Positions 17,805 through 26,603 of a stretch of DNA of 64,000 nt are shown here, piece after piece. Source of the DNA: Calditrichota bacterium (lineage in GTDB: Bacteria; Electryoneota; RPQS01); contig JACJWA010000001.1 in NCBI GenBank assembly GCA_020637395.1, positions 62,001 to 126,000 on the forward strand, in the 5' to 3' direction. Made by a program: the position numbers and the translations under genes. The stretch's first letter is position 1. Each line of letters opens with the position of its first letter. The notes beneath the pieces were generated by a model that saw nothing but the letters and a program-made list of their open reading frames with translations, was not told the origin of the DNA and ran no database searches.

Positions 17805-18572
17805 CTATTCCCACCTGCCTGTCGCGCGCATGTACAGCTCACGGAACATGTCCACAAACAGCGAGTCCGCGAACCAGTGATACAGCCACAGATTCTGCAT
17901 CATCCAGTAGAAGATCAGCGCCGCAATCGGCACCATGATCAACACATAATACCCCGCCTGACGATGGTCCAGACGATCCGCAGCTCCAAGCTCCGTCAGA
18001 TAAGACCACACCCGCTCATCTTCGTAGTCCGGTTCCTGCAAAACCAATGCGAGATAAGCCCACAACAACGCAATCGGGATCGTGAACAAGACGGCGCTGG
18101 CCGGAAGCATAACGAAATAGTTTCTCGGACCGACCACCGAAATGGACAGGATCAGCCCCAGCACGACTCCCGCTGCCGTGAACGTCTTGTACGACCGCAC
18201 CTGCGCGCGTTCCCGGCGCAGAATCCGTGGCGCGCCGATCATCAACGGGAAATAGATCCGCGATATGATTGAAAAAAACGATGCCAAGTAATACAAGGTG
18301 ATCGCAAACAGAATCGGGTGGCCGCTGATGAAATTCAGAAGCGACGAGTGCCGCCCGGCCATCTGTGCAACCATGGCGCCCACCACGAAGATCACCAGCA
18401 ATATGAAAAACCACCACCACTTGCCGCGGTCTTCGAACCACGTGCCGAGCAGAGTCCGCTCATTCTCACTGTGCTGACGCAGCGGCCTGAAACAATGCGG
18501 ACACCTTCGCTTGAACCGGTGTTTGAGGGGAATAATCTTGAGGCAGTGGGGGCAGAGCTTCTTGGAGGTCAT
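17805..18572 (-). CDS. Unknown membrane protein with N-terminal zinc ribbon
   Basis: 255 residues. The N-terminus has a zinc ribbon of two CPHC knuckles (CPHCLKIIPLKHRFKRRCPHC, residues 7-27), followed by five or so hydrophobic segments: WWWFFILLVIFVVGAMVAQ, ILFAITLYYLASFFSII, TAAGVVLGLILSISVV, MLPASAVLFTIPIALLWAYL and YYVLIMVPIAALIFYWMM. I do not recognise a family. It shares a probable transcript with corA (6-base gap), which hints at a role in metal handling or membrane stress, but this is inference only. Confidence 0.8.
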   Translation of the reverse strand: MTSKKLCPHCLKIIPLKHRFKRRCPHCFRPLRQHSENERTLLGTWFEDRGKWWWFFILLVIFVVGAMVAQMAGRHSSLLNFISGHPILFAITLYYLASFFSIISRIYFPLMIGAPRILRRERAQVRSYKTFTAAGVVLGLILSISVVGPRNYFVMLPASAVLFTIPIALLWAYLALVLQEPDYEDERVWSYLTELGAADRLDHRQAGYYVLIMVPIAALIFYWMMQNLWLYHWFADSLFVDMFRELYMRATGRWE

Positions 18573-18665
18573 GGCAGCAGGGGCTAATGGATGGAGGAAA
18601 CTCTAAGTGCAGATTAATCTTTCAAGATAGCCACTCCCCCGTGAAGATGCAACCGAGAGCAATTC

Positions 18666-18701
18666 TGTCAGTGCTCTGTCATATCGTCGCACTGCGTGAC
18701 A
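18666..18701. promoter_or_regulatory. Possible upstream activator site for the small heat shock gene
   Basis: TGTCA at 18666 and 18677 and the inverted TGACA at 18697-18701 form a partial dyad about 85-120 bases upstream of the sigma-54-like promoter, the distance usual for an enhancer-binding protein. The dyad is imperfect and short, so this is tentative. Confidence 0.3.
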
Positions 18702-18785
18702 ATGTGGCAGTCGTCCCCGCCAACCTTGCAGACGCAAACTTCTCGCTTCGTTTGCTTGTATTTGATTTTTATTCTTTTACGAGAT

Positions 18786-18800
18786 TGGCACCGCGGTTGC
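18786..18800 (+). promoter_or_regulatory. Sigma-54 (RpoN) type promoter of the small heat shock gene
   Basis: TGGCACCGCGGTTGC matches the sigma-54 consensus TGGCAC-N5-TTGC, with GG (18787-18788) and GC (18799-18800) at the required 10-base spacing. The start site would be near 18812, giving a leader of about 57 bases before the ATG at 18869. It is the only such match I noticed in an intergenic region. Confidence 0.72.
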
Positions 18801-18868
18801 CTTAGTATCCCGTGAAAGTGCACGCACACCCCAAACACAACAACAATCCAATATCTCAGGAGAGAACC

Positions 18869-19306
18869 ATGAAGATCACGAAGTACATTCCCCGCAACGC
18901 CGAACAGAATTTCCCGTTTGCCAATCTGGACGAAGTCCTGAATGACATGATGGGCTGGAATCGCGGCGGCACCATGCGCAGTTGGGCACCCGATGTGGAC
19001 ATCGCCGAAAATTCCGACGGCTATGAAATTCACGCCGAACTTCCCGGCATGCGCGAAGAGGATATCAATATCACGCTCAACAACAACATCCTCACGATTT
19101 CCGGCGAGAAGAAGCGCGAAGTCAAGGAAGAGAAAGACAACTTCGTACGTGTTGAGCGCAGCTACGGCAAGTTCGAACGCAGCTTCAGCTTGCCCAACAA
19201 CGTCGTCGGTGACCGCGTCGCGGCCAACTATGCGGACGGCGTCCTGAAGATCGCGCTCCCCAAGGCCGAAGAAGCCAAGAGCCGCACGATCAAAGTCAGC
19301 AAGTAG
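18869..19306 (+). CDS. Small heat shock protein (Hsp20/alpha-crystallin)
   Basis: 145 residues. Start chosen at ATG 18869, which has AGGAGA at 18858-18863; an upstream in-frame ATG (18812) lies at the predicted transcript start and is unlikely. The alpha-crystallin domain runs from about residue 40: WAPDVDIAENSDGYEIHAELPGMREEDINITL, then LTISGEKKREVKEEKDNFVRVERSYGKFERSFSLP, closing with ADGVLKIALPKAEEAKSRTIKVS, which contains the conserved A-x-x-x-G-V-L motif (ADGVLKIALPK). It is an ATP-independent holdase that binds unfolding proteins. The sigma-54-like promoter upstream suggests activation by an unlinked enhancer-binding protein rather than by sigma-32 or HrcA; no CIRCE box is seen. Confidence 0.95.
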   Translation: MKITKYIPRNAEQNFPFANLDEVLNDMMGWNRGGTMRSWAPDVDIAENSDGYEIHAELPGMREEDINITLNNNILTISGEKKREVKEEKDNFVRVERSYGKFERSFSLPNNVVGDRVAANYADGVLKIALPKAEEAKSRTIKVSK

Positions 19307-19683
19307 CAGCGTGGACGCTGCACCCAGGGCGCTGCGCGAAGGCACTTAGGATCTCGATGATTCTCTCGGTCTGTTGTGCCAACGAAAAAACGGTTGATAA
19401 GCACTCGAGGAATGAATCCTCACAACAACAGAGCGCCGCTCCGAGGGGGAGCGGCGCTCGTCTTCTTGATTCCCCTAAAGATTCCGGGTATGCCCCTTCA
19501 AGTCGCTTCCCGACCATCTGACCTGCGTCGTTTGCATTCCCTTATCAAATGATTCAGAATGAGTTACATGCTTCCCTAACAATTCCCTAAATTCTTGGAA
19601 GCTAATGATTTACTAATTTGAATGCCCGATATTTGCGGTTGTGGAATCTTCCCAAATTCTGAGATCAAACTCCTCGGAGGCCG
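19307..19683. other. Intergenic region after the small heat shock gene
   Basis: This 377-base gap has no gene I can support. A short hairpin (GCAGCG at 19306-19311 with CGCTGC at 19316-19321) starts at the stop codon, a strong terminator lies at 19431-19459, and 19545-19680 is A+T-rich and presumably holds the promoter of the phosphoesterase gene, whose GGAGG is at 19676-19680. Confidence 0.6.
19431..19459 (+). terminator. Terminator hairpin downstream of the small heat shock gene
   Basis: A 12-bp perfect stem (GAGCGCCGCTCC at 19431-19442 with GGAGCGGCGCTC at 19448-19459), loop GAGGG, followed by GTCTTCTTG. The tail is only moderately T-rich, so termination may be partial. Confidence 0.75.
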
Positions 19684-20481
19684 ATGACTCAAACTCATAC
19701 TCTTAGATCTGAAGGATCAGTCTTGATCCTTTCCGATTTGCACTTGGGATCTCCCAACTGCAACACGGATGGTATTCTTGAAACACTTACTCATGCGGAA
19801 TTCGAAACACTCATCATCAACGGCGACACCTATGACAACCCAAATCTGCACCGCCTGAGGCGACCGCACCGCGAGGTGCTCTCGTGCATCTGGGATCTGC
19901 ACAATCGCCGCAAGCAAGTGATCTGGATCAGCGGCAATCATGATGCGGAAATCCTGCCCCTCTTCAATGAAACGATCTCCGAGTTCGTCTTTGAAACTCC
20001 GCACGGCAGAATCGGAGTCCAGCACGGACACCAGTTCGACAACTTCATTCGCAAATATCCCATCACGACCGAAATCGCATCCCGCGCCTACTACTACATA
20101 CAACGGTGCGTCAAAAGCAATCGCTTCAGCGAGTACGTGAAATACACCAGCAAGTCCTGGTTGAATGTGATCAAGAAGGTCCGCCAGCGCGCGCTCGACT
20201 ATGCCGCGAAACGTGACTTCCGCTTCGTGGTGTGCGGCCATGTCCACCATCAGGAAGTCTATACCGAAGACGATCGAACCTATATCAACACCGGTTCATT
20301 CATGGACCGTTCCCGCGAAGGCGTCCTGATCAACTGGGACAAGACCAGGTTCGACATCGCGCAGCCCCTGGGCTTCTCCAAACCGGTTTTCGTGGAAGAC
20401 TTCCTGCCAATCAGCTCCAAACCTTCCGTGCACTCAAGTCTTACCATTGATCCGGGCCTCGCGGCGGCAAGTCCGAATTAG
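19684..20481 (+). CDS. LpxH-like metallophosphoesterase (UDP-2,3-diacylglucosamine hydrolase family)
   Basis: 265 residues, start ATG 19684 with GGAGG three bases upstream. The five motifs of calcineurin-like phosphoesterases are present: DLHLGS (residues 19-24), GDTYDN, GNHD, a histidine in QHGHQFD and the C-terminal GHVHH. This arrangement fits COG2908 (LpxH and relatives), which cleave UDP-2,3-diacylglucosamine in lipid A synthesis at the inner membrane; no other lipid A gene is near, so a different phosphoester substrate is possible. It is bounded by its own terminator at 20504-20530 and looks monocistronic. Confidence 0.88.
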   Translation: MTQTHTLRSEGSVLILSDLHLGSPNCNTDGILETLTHAEFETLIINGDTYDNPNLHRLRRPHREVLSCIWDLHNRRKQVIWISGNHDAEILPLFNETISEFVFETPHGRIGVQHGHQFDNFIRKYPITTEIASRAYYYIQRCVKSNRFSEYVKYTSKSWLNVIKKVRQRALDYAAKRDFRFVVCGHVHHQEVYTEDDRTYINTGSFMDRSREGVLINWDKTRFDIAQPLGFSKPVFVEDFLPISSKPSVHSSLTIDPGLAAASPN

Positions 20482-20503
20482 CACTCAGACGCGAATTTTC
20501 TCT

Positions 20504-20530
20504 AATGGCCACTGGAAGTCGGTGGCCATT
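20504..20530 (+). terminator. Rho-independent terminator of the phosphoesterase gene
   Basis: A 9-bp perfect stem AATGGCCAC (20504-20512) with GTGGCCATT (20522-20530), followed by TCTTATTTAT. It lies 23 bases past the stop codon. Confidence 0.85.
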
Positions 20531-20660
20531 TCTTATTTATCAGCATCTTACGAGAAATCTCGCCGCCCGAGTGGAGCTCAAGCCAGCCCCTTGACTCTTC
20601 GGTTTGTCATTGCTACATTTGTTCAAATGCACATCTGTTCATCGAACAATGAGGTCCTCC

Positions 20661-22490
20661 GTGGAACTTCATGAAGCGCTCCTCAAGAAGTACTGGGGGT
20701 TCGAGCAATTCCGGCCCCACCAGCTCGAAGCCATTTCCGCACTCACCTCCCGTCAGGACGTTCTGCTCATCCTGCCCACTGGCGGCGGAAAATCCCTGTG
20801 CTATCAGCTTCCTGCGCTTGCCCTCCCCGGTACTGCCGTCGTGATTTCCCCCTTGCTTGCCCTGATGAAAGACCAGGTGGATGCCTGCAAGACTTCAGGT
20901 ATTCCCGCAGCCTGTCTGTCCAGCATGGCAACAACAGACGAAAACCGCGAGGCCATGCGCCAGGTCCGCCAAGGCAACGTCAAGATCCTCTATATGTCGC
21001 CCGAACGGATCGCCACCGAAGCGACGCAGGAGTTCCTCGGCTCCCTGAAAATCTCGCTCTTCGCCGTGGACGAAGCTCACTGTATCAGCCAGTGGGGACA
21101 TGACTTCCGCCCCGAGTACCGCCAGCTATCCCTTCTTAAGCAGAGATTCCCCGCTGTTCCGGTGATCGCCCTGACCGCAACCGCCACTCGCCGCGTCCGC
21201 GAAGACATCGCCGAGCAGCTTCGGCTCAAGCAGCCCGAAGTGCGCATCGGAAGATTCGATCGCCCCAATCTGATCTACACCGCCGTGCAGCGCGGAGACC
21301 TCTTTTCGCAGGTGCTGAGTGTGCTTGGCGCGCACAAGAAAGAATCCGGCATCATCTATTGCATGTCGCGTTCGGCCACCGAAAAACTTGCGGACAAGCT
21401 CGCGCACGCGGGATTCAAGGCGCGAGCCTATCACGCGGGGATGGATCACGACCTGAGAAAGAAGACTCAAGAGGCGTTTCTGCGTGACGAGTGTGAAATC
21501 ATCGTCGCCACCATTGCTTTCGGAATGGGAATTGACAAGTCCAATGTCCGCTTCGTCATCCATGCCGCGCTGCCCAAGTCGCTCGAAAACTATCAGCAGG
21601 AATCCGGTCGCGCCGGACGCGACGGACTGGCCGCCGACTGCGTTTTGTTCTATTCCGCCGGAGATCTGGTCCAGCAAAAGAGATTTTTCACCGAGCTTCC
21701 CGATGACGAGCGCACGATTGCCGAAAACAAACTTGAGAAAGTGCTCAACTACGCGCGCGCGAACGCGTGCAGGCACAGACAGATTGTGCGCTACTTCGAT
21801 CAGGCCTATGAGCAGGAGAAGTGCGGTGCGTGCGACGTTTGCGAAGGGAAAGCCGCTGTACTTGCCGCAGCTCCCGAAGCGCCGGATGCTCTGAAAATCT
21901 CGCAGATGATCCTGTGCTGCGTATTGCGGCTCAAGGAACGCTTCGGCCAATCGCATGTGTCGCTGGTGTTGAAGGGCTCTGCTGACAAGACCGTGCTCAT
22001 GTATCAGCATGACTCGCTCTCAACCTACGGGCTTTTGTCTGCCTACACGATTCCCGTCATCAACAGCTTCGTGCGGCAATTGGTCGAACAGAAATTTCTC
22101 AGTCCCGATTCCGAGTTCAACACGTTGTCCGTCACCGAGTCGGGTCGCAAGGTCATTCAGGGTGAACTGACGCCGACCTTGGTCGCGGAGCGATACGCCG
22201 GAGCGAAACTCCCGACCATGGGGGCCAGCGCCCGCTCCGAAGTGGACTGGGAGGGAGTGGAGAAAGACCTGTTCTATCTCCTGCGCGCCGAGCGCACAAA
22301 CATCGCGATCGAGCAAAACGTCCCCGCATATGTCGTGCTGCATGACTCGGTCCTGCGGGACCTCGCGCGCCACAAACCCCGCGCTCGCGAAGAGCTACTC
22401 CGAATCCCGGGTATCGGCGAGCAAAAGCTGCAAGCTTACGGAGATCGCCTGCTGCGAGTAATCCATTCGCATTGCCGGGCCGCAGCCTGA
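20661..22490 (+). CDS. recQ: ATP-dependent DNA helicase RecQ
   Basis: 609 residues from GTG 20661, chosen because GAGG ends six bases upstream; ATG 20649, four codons earlier, is an alternative. Superfamily 2 helicase motifs: RPHQLEAI (motif 0), LPTGGGKSLCYQLPAL (I), AVDEAHCISQWGHDFRPEYR (II plus the aromatic-rich loop), ALTATATRRV (III), MGIDKSNVRFVIH (V) and QESGRAGRDG (VI). A zinc-binding region follows (CRHRQIVRYFDQAYEQEKCGACDVC), then the winged-helix RQC domain and a C-terminal HRDC domain (LLRAERTNIAIEQNVPAYVVLHDSVLRDLA). RecQ unwinds DNA in recombination and fork repair. The full bacterial architecture is present. Confidence 0.97.
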   Translation: MELHEALLKKYWGFEQFRPHQLEAISALTSRQDVLLILPTGGGKSLCYQLPALALPGTAVVISPLLALMKDQVDACKTSGIPAACLSSMATTDENREAMRQVRQGNVKILYMSPERIATEATQEFLGSLKISLFAVDEAHCISQWGHDFRPEYRQLSLLKQRFPAVPVIALTATATRRVREDIAEQLRLKQPEVRIGRFDRPNLIYTAVQRGDLFSQVLSVLGAHKKESGIIYCMSRSATEKLADKLAHAGFKARAYHAGMDHDLRKKTQEAFLRDECEIIVATIAFGMGIDKSNVRFVIHAALPKSLENYQQESGRAGRDGLAADCVLFYSAGDLVQQKRFFTELPDDERTIAENKLEKVLNYARANACRHRQIVRYFDQAYEQEKCGACDVCEGKAAVLAAAPEAPDALKISQMILCCVLRLKERFGQSHVSLVLKGSADKTVLMYQHDSLSTYGLLSAYTIPVINSFVRQLVEQKFLSPDSEFNTLSVTESGRKVIQGELTPTLVAERYAGAKLPTMGASARSEVDWEGVEKDLFYLLRAERTNIAIEQNVPAYVVLHDSVLRDLARHKPRAREELLRIPGIGEQKLQAYGDRLLRVIHSHCRAAA

Positions 22491-22507
22491 GGTTCGTCCA
22501 AGGTAAC

Positions 22508-22536
22508 AAAAAGCCCGCGTCTTGGCGGGCTTTTTT
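22508..22536. terminator. Bidirectional terminator between recQ and purC
   Basis: AAAAAGCCCGC (22508-22518) pairs with GCGGGCTTTTT (22525-22535) and continues in T. It has T tracts in both directions and lies between convergent genes. Confidence 0.92.
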
Positions 22537-22555
22537 CATTTGCACTCACTCTCAC

Positions 22556-23419
22556 TCATACCGTCAGCTTATCGGAAATCTCCTTGTAAGCTGCCGCCGT
22601 TTTCTGCACAATCTCTTGCGGAAGTTCGGGACCCGGAGGAGTTTTGTCCCAAGCCAGCGTCTCGAGATAGTTGCGCACGATCTGCTTGTCGAAGCTGCGC
22701 TGATCGCGGCCAGGCTGATATTCGTCCGCAGGCCAGAATCGAGAACTGTCCGGCGTCAACACCTCGTCACACAGACACAATTCGCCGTCAATCACGCCGA
22801 ACTCAAATTTCGTGTCCGCAATCAGAATTCCCCGCTCCCGCGCGAAATCGCGGCCCTTCGAGTAAATCTCAAGCGACAGGTCGCGCAGCTTTGTGCCCAT
22901 CTCCAATCCCACAATGTCGCACATCCGCGCGAAATCAATGTTCTCGTCGTGACCCGTCTCGGCTTTGGTCGCCGGAGTGAACAGCGGCTCTGGAAACTGC
23001 GCGCAATGCTCCAATCCTTCCGGCAATCTGTGCCCGCACACCGACCCTGACTTCTTGTAGTCTTTCCAACCCGAACCCGTGATGAATCCGCGCACCACGC
23101 ACTCCACCTGCAGCATTTCCGCGCGCTTCACGACTTCAACCTGTCCCGGCTCGGTGGCCGAAAGTGACGCCGCAAACTCGCGCGCAAAACCAGAGTGGTC
23201 CCCGTCCGCGATGTGATTCCCGCACAGCGGCGTAAACTTGTTCATCCAAAAGCGCGTGAGCGAATTCAGCGTCGCGCCCTTGTTCGGAATCGGAGTGGGG
23301 AGGACCACGTCAAATGCGGACACGCGATTCGAAGTGACAAACACCAGGTGCCGCGCATCATACTCATAGATGTCGCGCACTTTGCCGCGACCGATCAGTT
23401 TCAAGTCAAGAGTCTGCAT
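22556..23419 (-). CDS. purC: Phosphoribosylaminoimidazole-succinocarboxamide synthase
   Basis: 287 residues. Starts MQTLDLKLIGRGKVRDIYEYDARHLVFVTSNRVSAFDVVLPTPIPNKG-like, the SAICAR synthetase N-terminus, with VECVVRGFITGSGWKDYKKSG, IDFARMCDIVG and LIADTKFEFGVIDGELCLCDEVLTPDSSRFWP as further family signatures. It joins CAIR with aspartate using ATP, step 8 of de novo purine synthesis (cytoplasm). Length fits the ~290-residue bacterial/yeast-like group. No other pur gene is in the window. The gene ends against the shared terminator with recQ. Confidence 0.97.
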   Translation of the reverse strand: MQTLDLKLIGRGKVRDIYEYDARHLVFVTSNRVSAFDVVLPTPIPNKGATLNSLTRFWMNKFTPLCGNHIADGDHSGFAREFAASLSATEPGQVEVVKRAEMLQVECVVRGFITGSGWKDYKKSGSVCGHRLPEGLEHCAQFPEPLFTPATKAETGHDENIDFARMCDIVGLEMGTKLRDLSLEIYSKGRDFARERGILIADTKFEFGVIDGELCLCDEVLTPDSSRFWPADEYQPGRDQRSFDKQIVRNYLETLAWDKTPPGPELPQEIVQKTAAAYKEISDKLTV

Positions 23420-23478
23420 AGTGGAACAAGAGAGGATGAAAGAAGGGTTCCCAAAAGTGAGGAGTAACGGAATCGCCG

Positions 23479-24273
23479 CTATCGCATTAGCATCCGCACC
23501 GCAATGAAGATGAGGTAGCCTGCGAACAGCAGCCGGAATAGCCGCGCGCTACTGCCCTGATTGAGCTTGCTGCCCAGCGGTCCTCCGATCAGCGTGCCCG
23601 CCAAAATCGGCAGAGCATATGCGGGATAGACATAGCCGATTGCGCCCGGTGGAAGGTCCGGCACATTCCAACCATTGATCACATAGCCCAGCGCACCGAC
23701 GAACGACGTCACGACGCCGACCATGCTGCTTGTGCCCACCGCAAACTTCTGCGGCAGCTTGATCAAGAACAACATAAAGGGAACCAACAGCACACCGCCC
23801 GCCACGCCCAGAAACGCCGACAGGAATCCCGCCGCCGCACCCAGCATTACATAAGGAAGCACGTGAAAGTGATACTCCCCGCCGTCATGCCCCTTGAGCG
23901 GAGAAATCAAAATCGCCGCATTTCCCAATGCGAATAACGCGAACACTCTTCTCAATAACTCCTGCGAAGAGTGCGCTGCGAGCGTGGAGCCCAAGAACGA
24001 AAATGCCACGGCGGAAACGGCCAGCACGCGAAACGCCGGCCAACTGACTCGACCTGCTTTTGCGTAGGTCAGTCCCGCGGAAATGGACGTTCCGGTGATG
24101 GCCAGAAGCGTCGAGCTGAACACCAGCGGATAGCGCACCGACTCCGGAATCTGGTCCGCCGCGCTGATGGCCAGCAGCACCGGAGTGATCACCACCGCGC
24201 CGCCAATTCCCAAGTAGCCGCCGAGAATCCCTACGCCGACCCCGACCGCAAACAGAACAAGATACGACTCCAC
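23479..24273 (-). CDS. TauE/SafE family membrane transporter
   Basis: 264 residues, almost entirely hydrophobic with about eight membrane helices. The family's repeated motif appears as GVGVGILGGYLGIGGAVVITPVLL in the first half and GAAAGFLSAFLGVAGGVLLVPFMLF in the second, showing the internal duplication. Members export sulfite, sulfoacetate or related organosulfur anions; the substrate here is unknown. It ends 60 bases before purC and is 9 bases downstream of the S41 peptidase gene, so it is likely in the same transcript as 24283-29626 genes. Confidence 0.92.
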   Translation of the reverse strand: MESYLVLFAVGVGVGILGGYLGIGGAVVITPVLLAISAADQIPESVRYPLVFSSTLLAITGTSISAGLTYAKAGRVSWPAFRVLAVSAVAFSFLGSTLAAHSSQELLRRVFALFALGNAAILISPLKGHDGGEYHFHVLPYVMLGAAAGFLSAFLGVAGGVLLVPFMLFLIKLPQKFAVGTSSMVGVVTSFVGALGYVINGWNVPDLPPGAIGYVYPAYALPILAGTLIGGPLGSKLNQGSSARLFRLLFAGYLIFIAVRMLMR

Positions 24274-24282
24274 GCGAGACGC

Positions 24283-25965
24283 TTACTCGCGGTTCGGTTT
24301 GTCCGTGCTGTCGCTGACGGCCAAAAGCCTGCCGTACTCAACCTTGTCCCGCAGCACGTCCACCGCGCGCAAAATCTGCGGATCATGATCAAAACTCGCT
24401 TCGATTCGCCCCGTACTTCCGTACAGCGAATTCGCGAGCTCGGTCTCAAGACTCGACCGGACGAACTCACGCTCCGAATCAAAATCCCGATCCTGTACCA
24501 ACTCCAGATAGTGCTCAAGATGCGCGAAGTCCCCTTCCGCGCTTCCCTCCGCATCAACAGAAGCCAGAATCTCTCGCAACGTGTTGAGTTCCTTCTCGCC
24601 ATCCACGGAGTATGAAAAATCCTTCTCCGTCAGCCAGTCCCGAAACTGCTCGATCATCGCATCGGACACCGTGGCATCCGTGATCTCCTGATTTTCCGCC
24701 ATGTATTGCGTGACGAAATCAAAAAATGATCCTTGACGCCAAAGCTCCACGCCCAATTGTCCCGGCTGTGGAGTTTCCACCAGAATATCCGGCTCGATTC
24801 CGCCGCCGCCTTCTACCTTGCGGCCATTGCGCGTCACAAAACCCGAATCCGGCGCTTCTTCAAGAGGCTGCACCACCAGACCCGAATCCGCATGATTGAA
24901 GTAGTCCACCTTCTGAATCAGTCGTCCCGACGGTGTGAAGTACTTTGCCGTGGTCAGCTTCAGAGCTTCGCCCGTCTCAAACGAAATCACAGACTGCACA
25001 AGCCCCTTGCCAAAGGTCGGTTCACCAATCAGCACGCCGCGATCCAAGTCCTGAATTGCTCCGGCCACAATCTCCGACGCCGACGCCGAACCTCCGTCTA
25101 TCAGCACCGCAATCGGAATATCTTTCGCAATCGGGTCGCTGCCAAGCTTGAACATCCGATTCGCGTCCGATGTCCGGCCTTTGGTCGAAACCACCATCTC
25201 ACCCTTATCCAAAAACTTCTGCAGCACGCCCACCGCCGAATTCATCAGTCCGCCCGGATTGCCGCGCAGATCCAAAACAAGCGCTTCAAGACCCTTGCTC
25301 TGCAATTCGATCAACGCCTCGTCCATTTCACTCTGAGCGCGTGTCGAAAAATGCGCGAGCTTGATGTAGCCAATTCCGGGTTCAACAAATCCGCGGTACG
25401 GAACGTCCTTGATGTCAATGACCTGTCGGGTTAACACAAACTCGATCGGCTCCGGTGCGCCCGGACGCTCGACCGTGATCCTTACTTTGGAGTCCGGCTC
25501 GCCGCGCAATAGCCGCGAGGCGTCACGCGTCGTCATTCCCACCGTGGATTGTCCCTCCACGGCAATCACCCGGTCGCCGCTGCGCATGCCCACTCGCTGT
25601 GCCGGGGAATCGTCCATCGCGCTGATCACCGTCAAGACTTTGTCCTCGCCGCGCACACCAATCTCAATCCCCACGCCGCCGTACTTCCCGTAGGTGATCA
25701 CATCCAAATCGTCCGTGTCCTCTTCGGGAATATATACTGTGTAGGGATCGAGCGTCGCCAGCATCCCCTCGATACCGGCTTCCATAAATTCATCCGGATC
25801 CACTTGATCCACATAGCGCATGCTGATCTCGCGGTAAATGTCTCCGAACAGCCCCATGTTGTGATGAATCTTCGCGTACAGTTCGTCCGAAGACATCGCA
25901 CGCGTTTCACCCAGCGCCGCAAGTGGCGCCATCAAAATCAGAAGCAAGATCAGTCGTCTCTTCAT
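24283..25965 (-). CDS. C-terminal processing peptidase (S41 family, CtpA-like), exported
   Basis: 560 residues. Signal peptide MKRRLILLLILMAPLAALGETRA; an N-terminal helical region (YREISMRYVDQVDPDEFMEAGIEGMLATLDPYTVYIPEED) is standard for the family. A PDZ domain covers about 90-175 (YGGVGIEIGV, SPAQRVGMRSGDRVIAVEG), then the S41 protease core with GYIKLAHFS, LDLRGNPGG, the nucleophile in GGSASASEIVAGAIQD and the general base lysine in GEPTFGKGLVQ. It cleaves proteins from their C-terminus in the periplasm. The last 170 residues, after GGIEPDI, are an extended acidic helical tail longer than in plain CtpA. Operon neighbours: tmk upstream (20-base gap), TauE downstream. Confidence 0.95.
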   Translation of the reverse strand: MKRRLILLLILMAPLAALGETRAMSSDELYAKIHHNMGLFGDIYREISMRYVDQVDPDEFMEAGIEGMLATLDPYTVYIPEEDTDDLDVITYGKYGGVGIEIGVRGEDKVLTVISAMDDSPAQRVGMRSGDRVIAVEGQSTVGMTTRDASRLLRGEPDSKVRITVERPGAPEPIEFVLTRQVIDIKDVPYRGFVEPGIGYIKLAHFSTRAQSEMDEALIELQSKGLEALVLDLRGNPGGLMNSAVGVLQKFLDKGEMVVSTKGRTSDANRMFKLGSDPIAKDIPIAVLIDGGSASASEIVAGAIQDLDRGVLIGEPTFGKGLVQSVISFETGEALKLTTAKYFTPSGRLIQKVDYFNHADSGLVVQPLEEAPDSGFVTRNGRKVEGGGGIEPDILVETPQPGQLGVELWRQGSFFDFVTQYMAENQEITDATVSDAMIEQFRDWLTEKDFSYSVDGEKELNTLREILASVDAEGSAEGDFAHLEHYLELVQDRDFDSEREFVRSSLETELANSLYGSTGRIEASFDHDPQILRAVDVLRDKVEYGRLLAVSDSTDKPNRE

Positions 25966-25985
25966 GGGGTTACCTTCAAAAGGCT

Positions 25986-26603
25986 TTAGTTCGGTAAACG
26001 CGAGCTGATCGCCGCGCGCACCTGCTGAAAAACATTCTCCGCGCTCTCACGCGCATCTATTCTCACCATCCGCTCGGGATACGCCGTGCACAGCTCTATG
26101 TATGCCGCGCGCACCGCCTCGAAAAACTCCCGCGGATTCTGCTCCAAACGATCCGGCGCGCCGCCCGATGTCTTGCGCCGCGCCAGGGACGTCTCATAGT
26201 CCACATCCAAATAGAGTGTCAATTCCGGCTGCAAGTTCCCGGTCGCAAAGTCGTTCACTTCCTGAACAGCCTCGATGCCCAGCATCCGGCCCACGCCCTG
26301 ATAAACTGTCGAAGAGTCGGCAAATCTGTCCACCAAGGCGATCGAACGCGGCTTCTTCAAGTGGGGTGCCAGCACGTCTTCCACCAATTGCGCGCGCGAC
26401 GCCGAATACAGCAAGAACTCTGCCCGACCCGTCAAATGACTCTTTGGATTCAACAGCAGCTCGCGAATCGCCTCACCCGCCGATGTTCCACCCGGCTCCC
26501 GGGTCAATAACACGTCATACCCCAGCCCGGCAAGCCACTCCCGCGCAAGCTCAAGCTGCGTGGATTTCCCCGATCCGTCAATACCCTCAAAACTAATCAG
26601 CAT
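25986..26603 (-). CDS. tmk: Thymidylate kinase
   Basis: 205 residues, family length. P-loop FEGIDGSGKSTQ (residues 4-15), TREPGGTSAGEAIRELLL, the catalytic DRFADSSTVYQG (DR motif near 92) and the lid-region TSLARRKTSGGAPDRLEQ. It makes dTDP from dTMP. The lid carries basic residues (RRK) rather than having the P-loop arginine, which is the E. coli-like type II arrangement. It overlaps the 3' end of lgt by 11 bases. Confidence 0.97.
   Translation of the reverse strand: MLISFEGIDGSGKSTQLELAREWLAGLGYDVLLTREPGGTSAGEAIRELLLNPKSHLTGRAEFLLYSASRAQLVEDVLAPHLKKPRSIALVDRFADSSTVYQGVGRMLGIEAVQEVNDFATGNLQPELTLYLDVDYETSLARRKTSGGAPDRLEQNPREFFEAVRAAYIELCTAYPERMVRIDARESAENVFQQVRAAISSRLPN

Noticed and set aside
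19307..19683. Small RNA or riboswitch in the gap after the small heat shock gene
   Set aside because: Only two simple hairpins are visible, one a terminator; no conserved RNA motif was recognised and nothing supports a transcript of its own.
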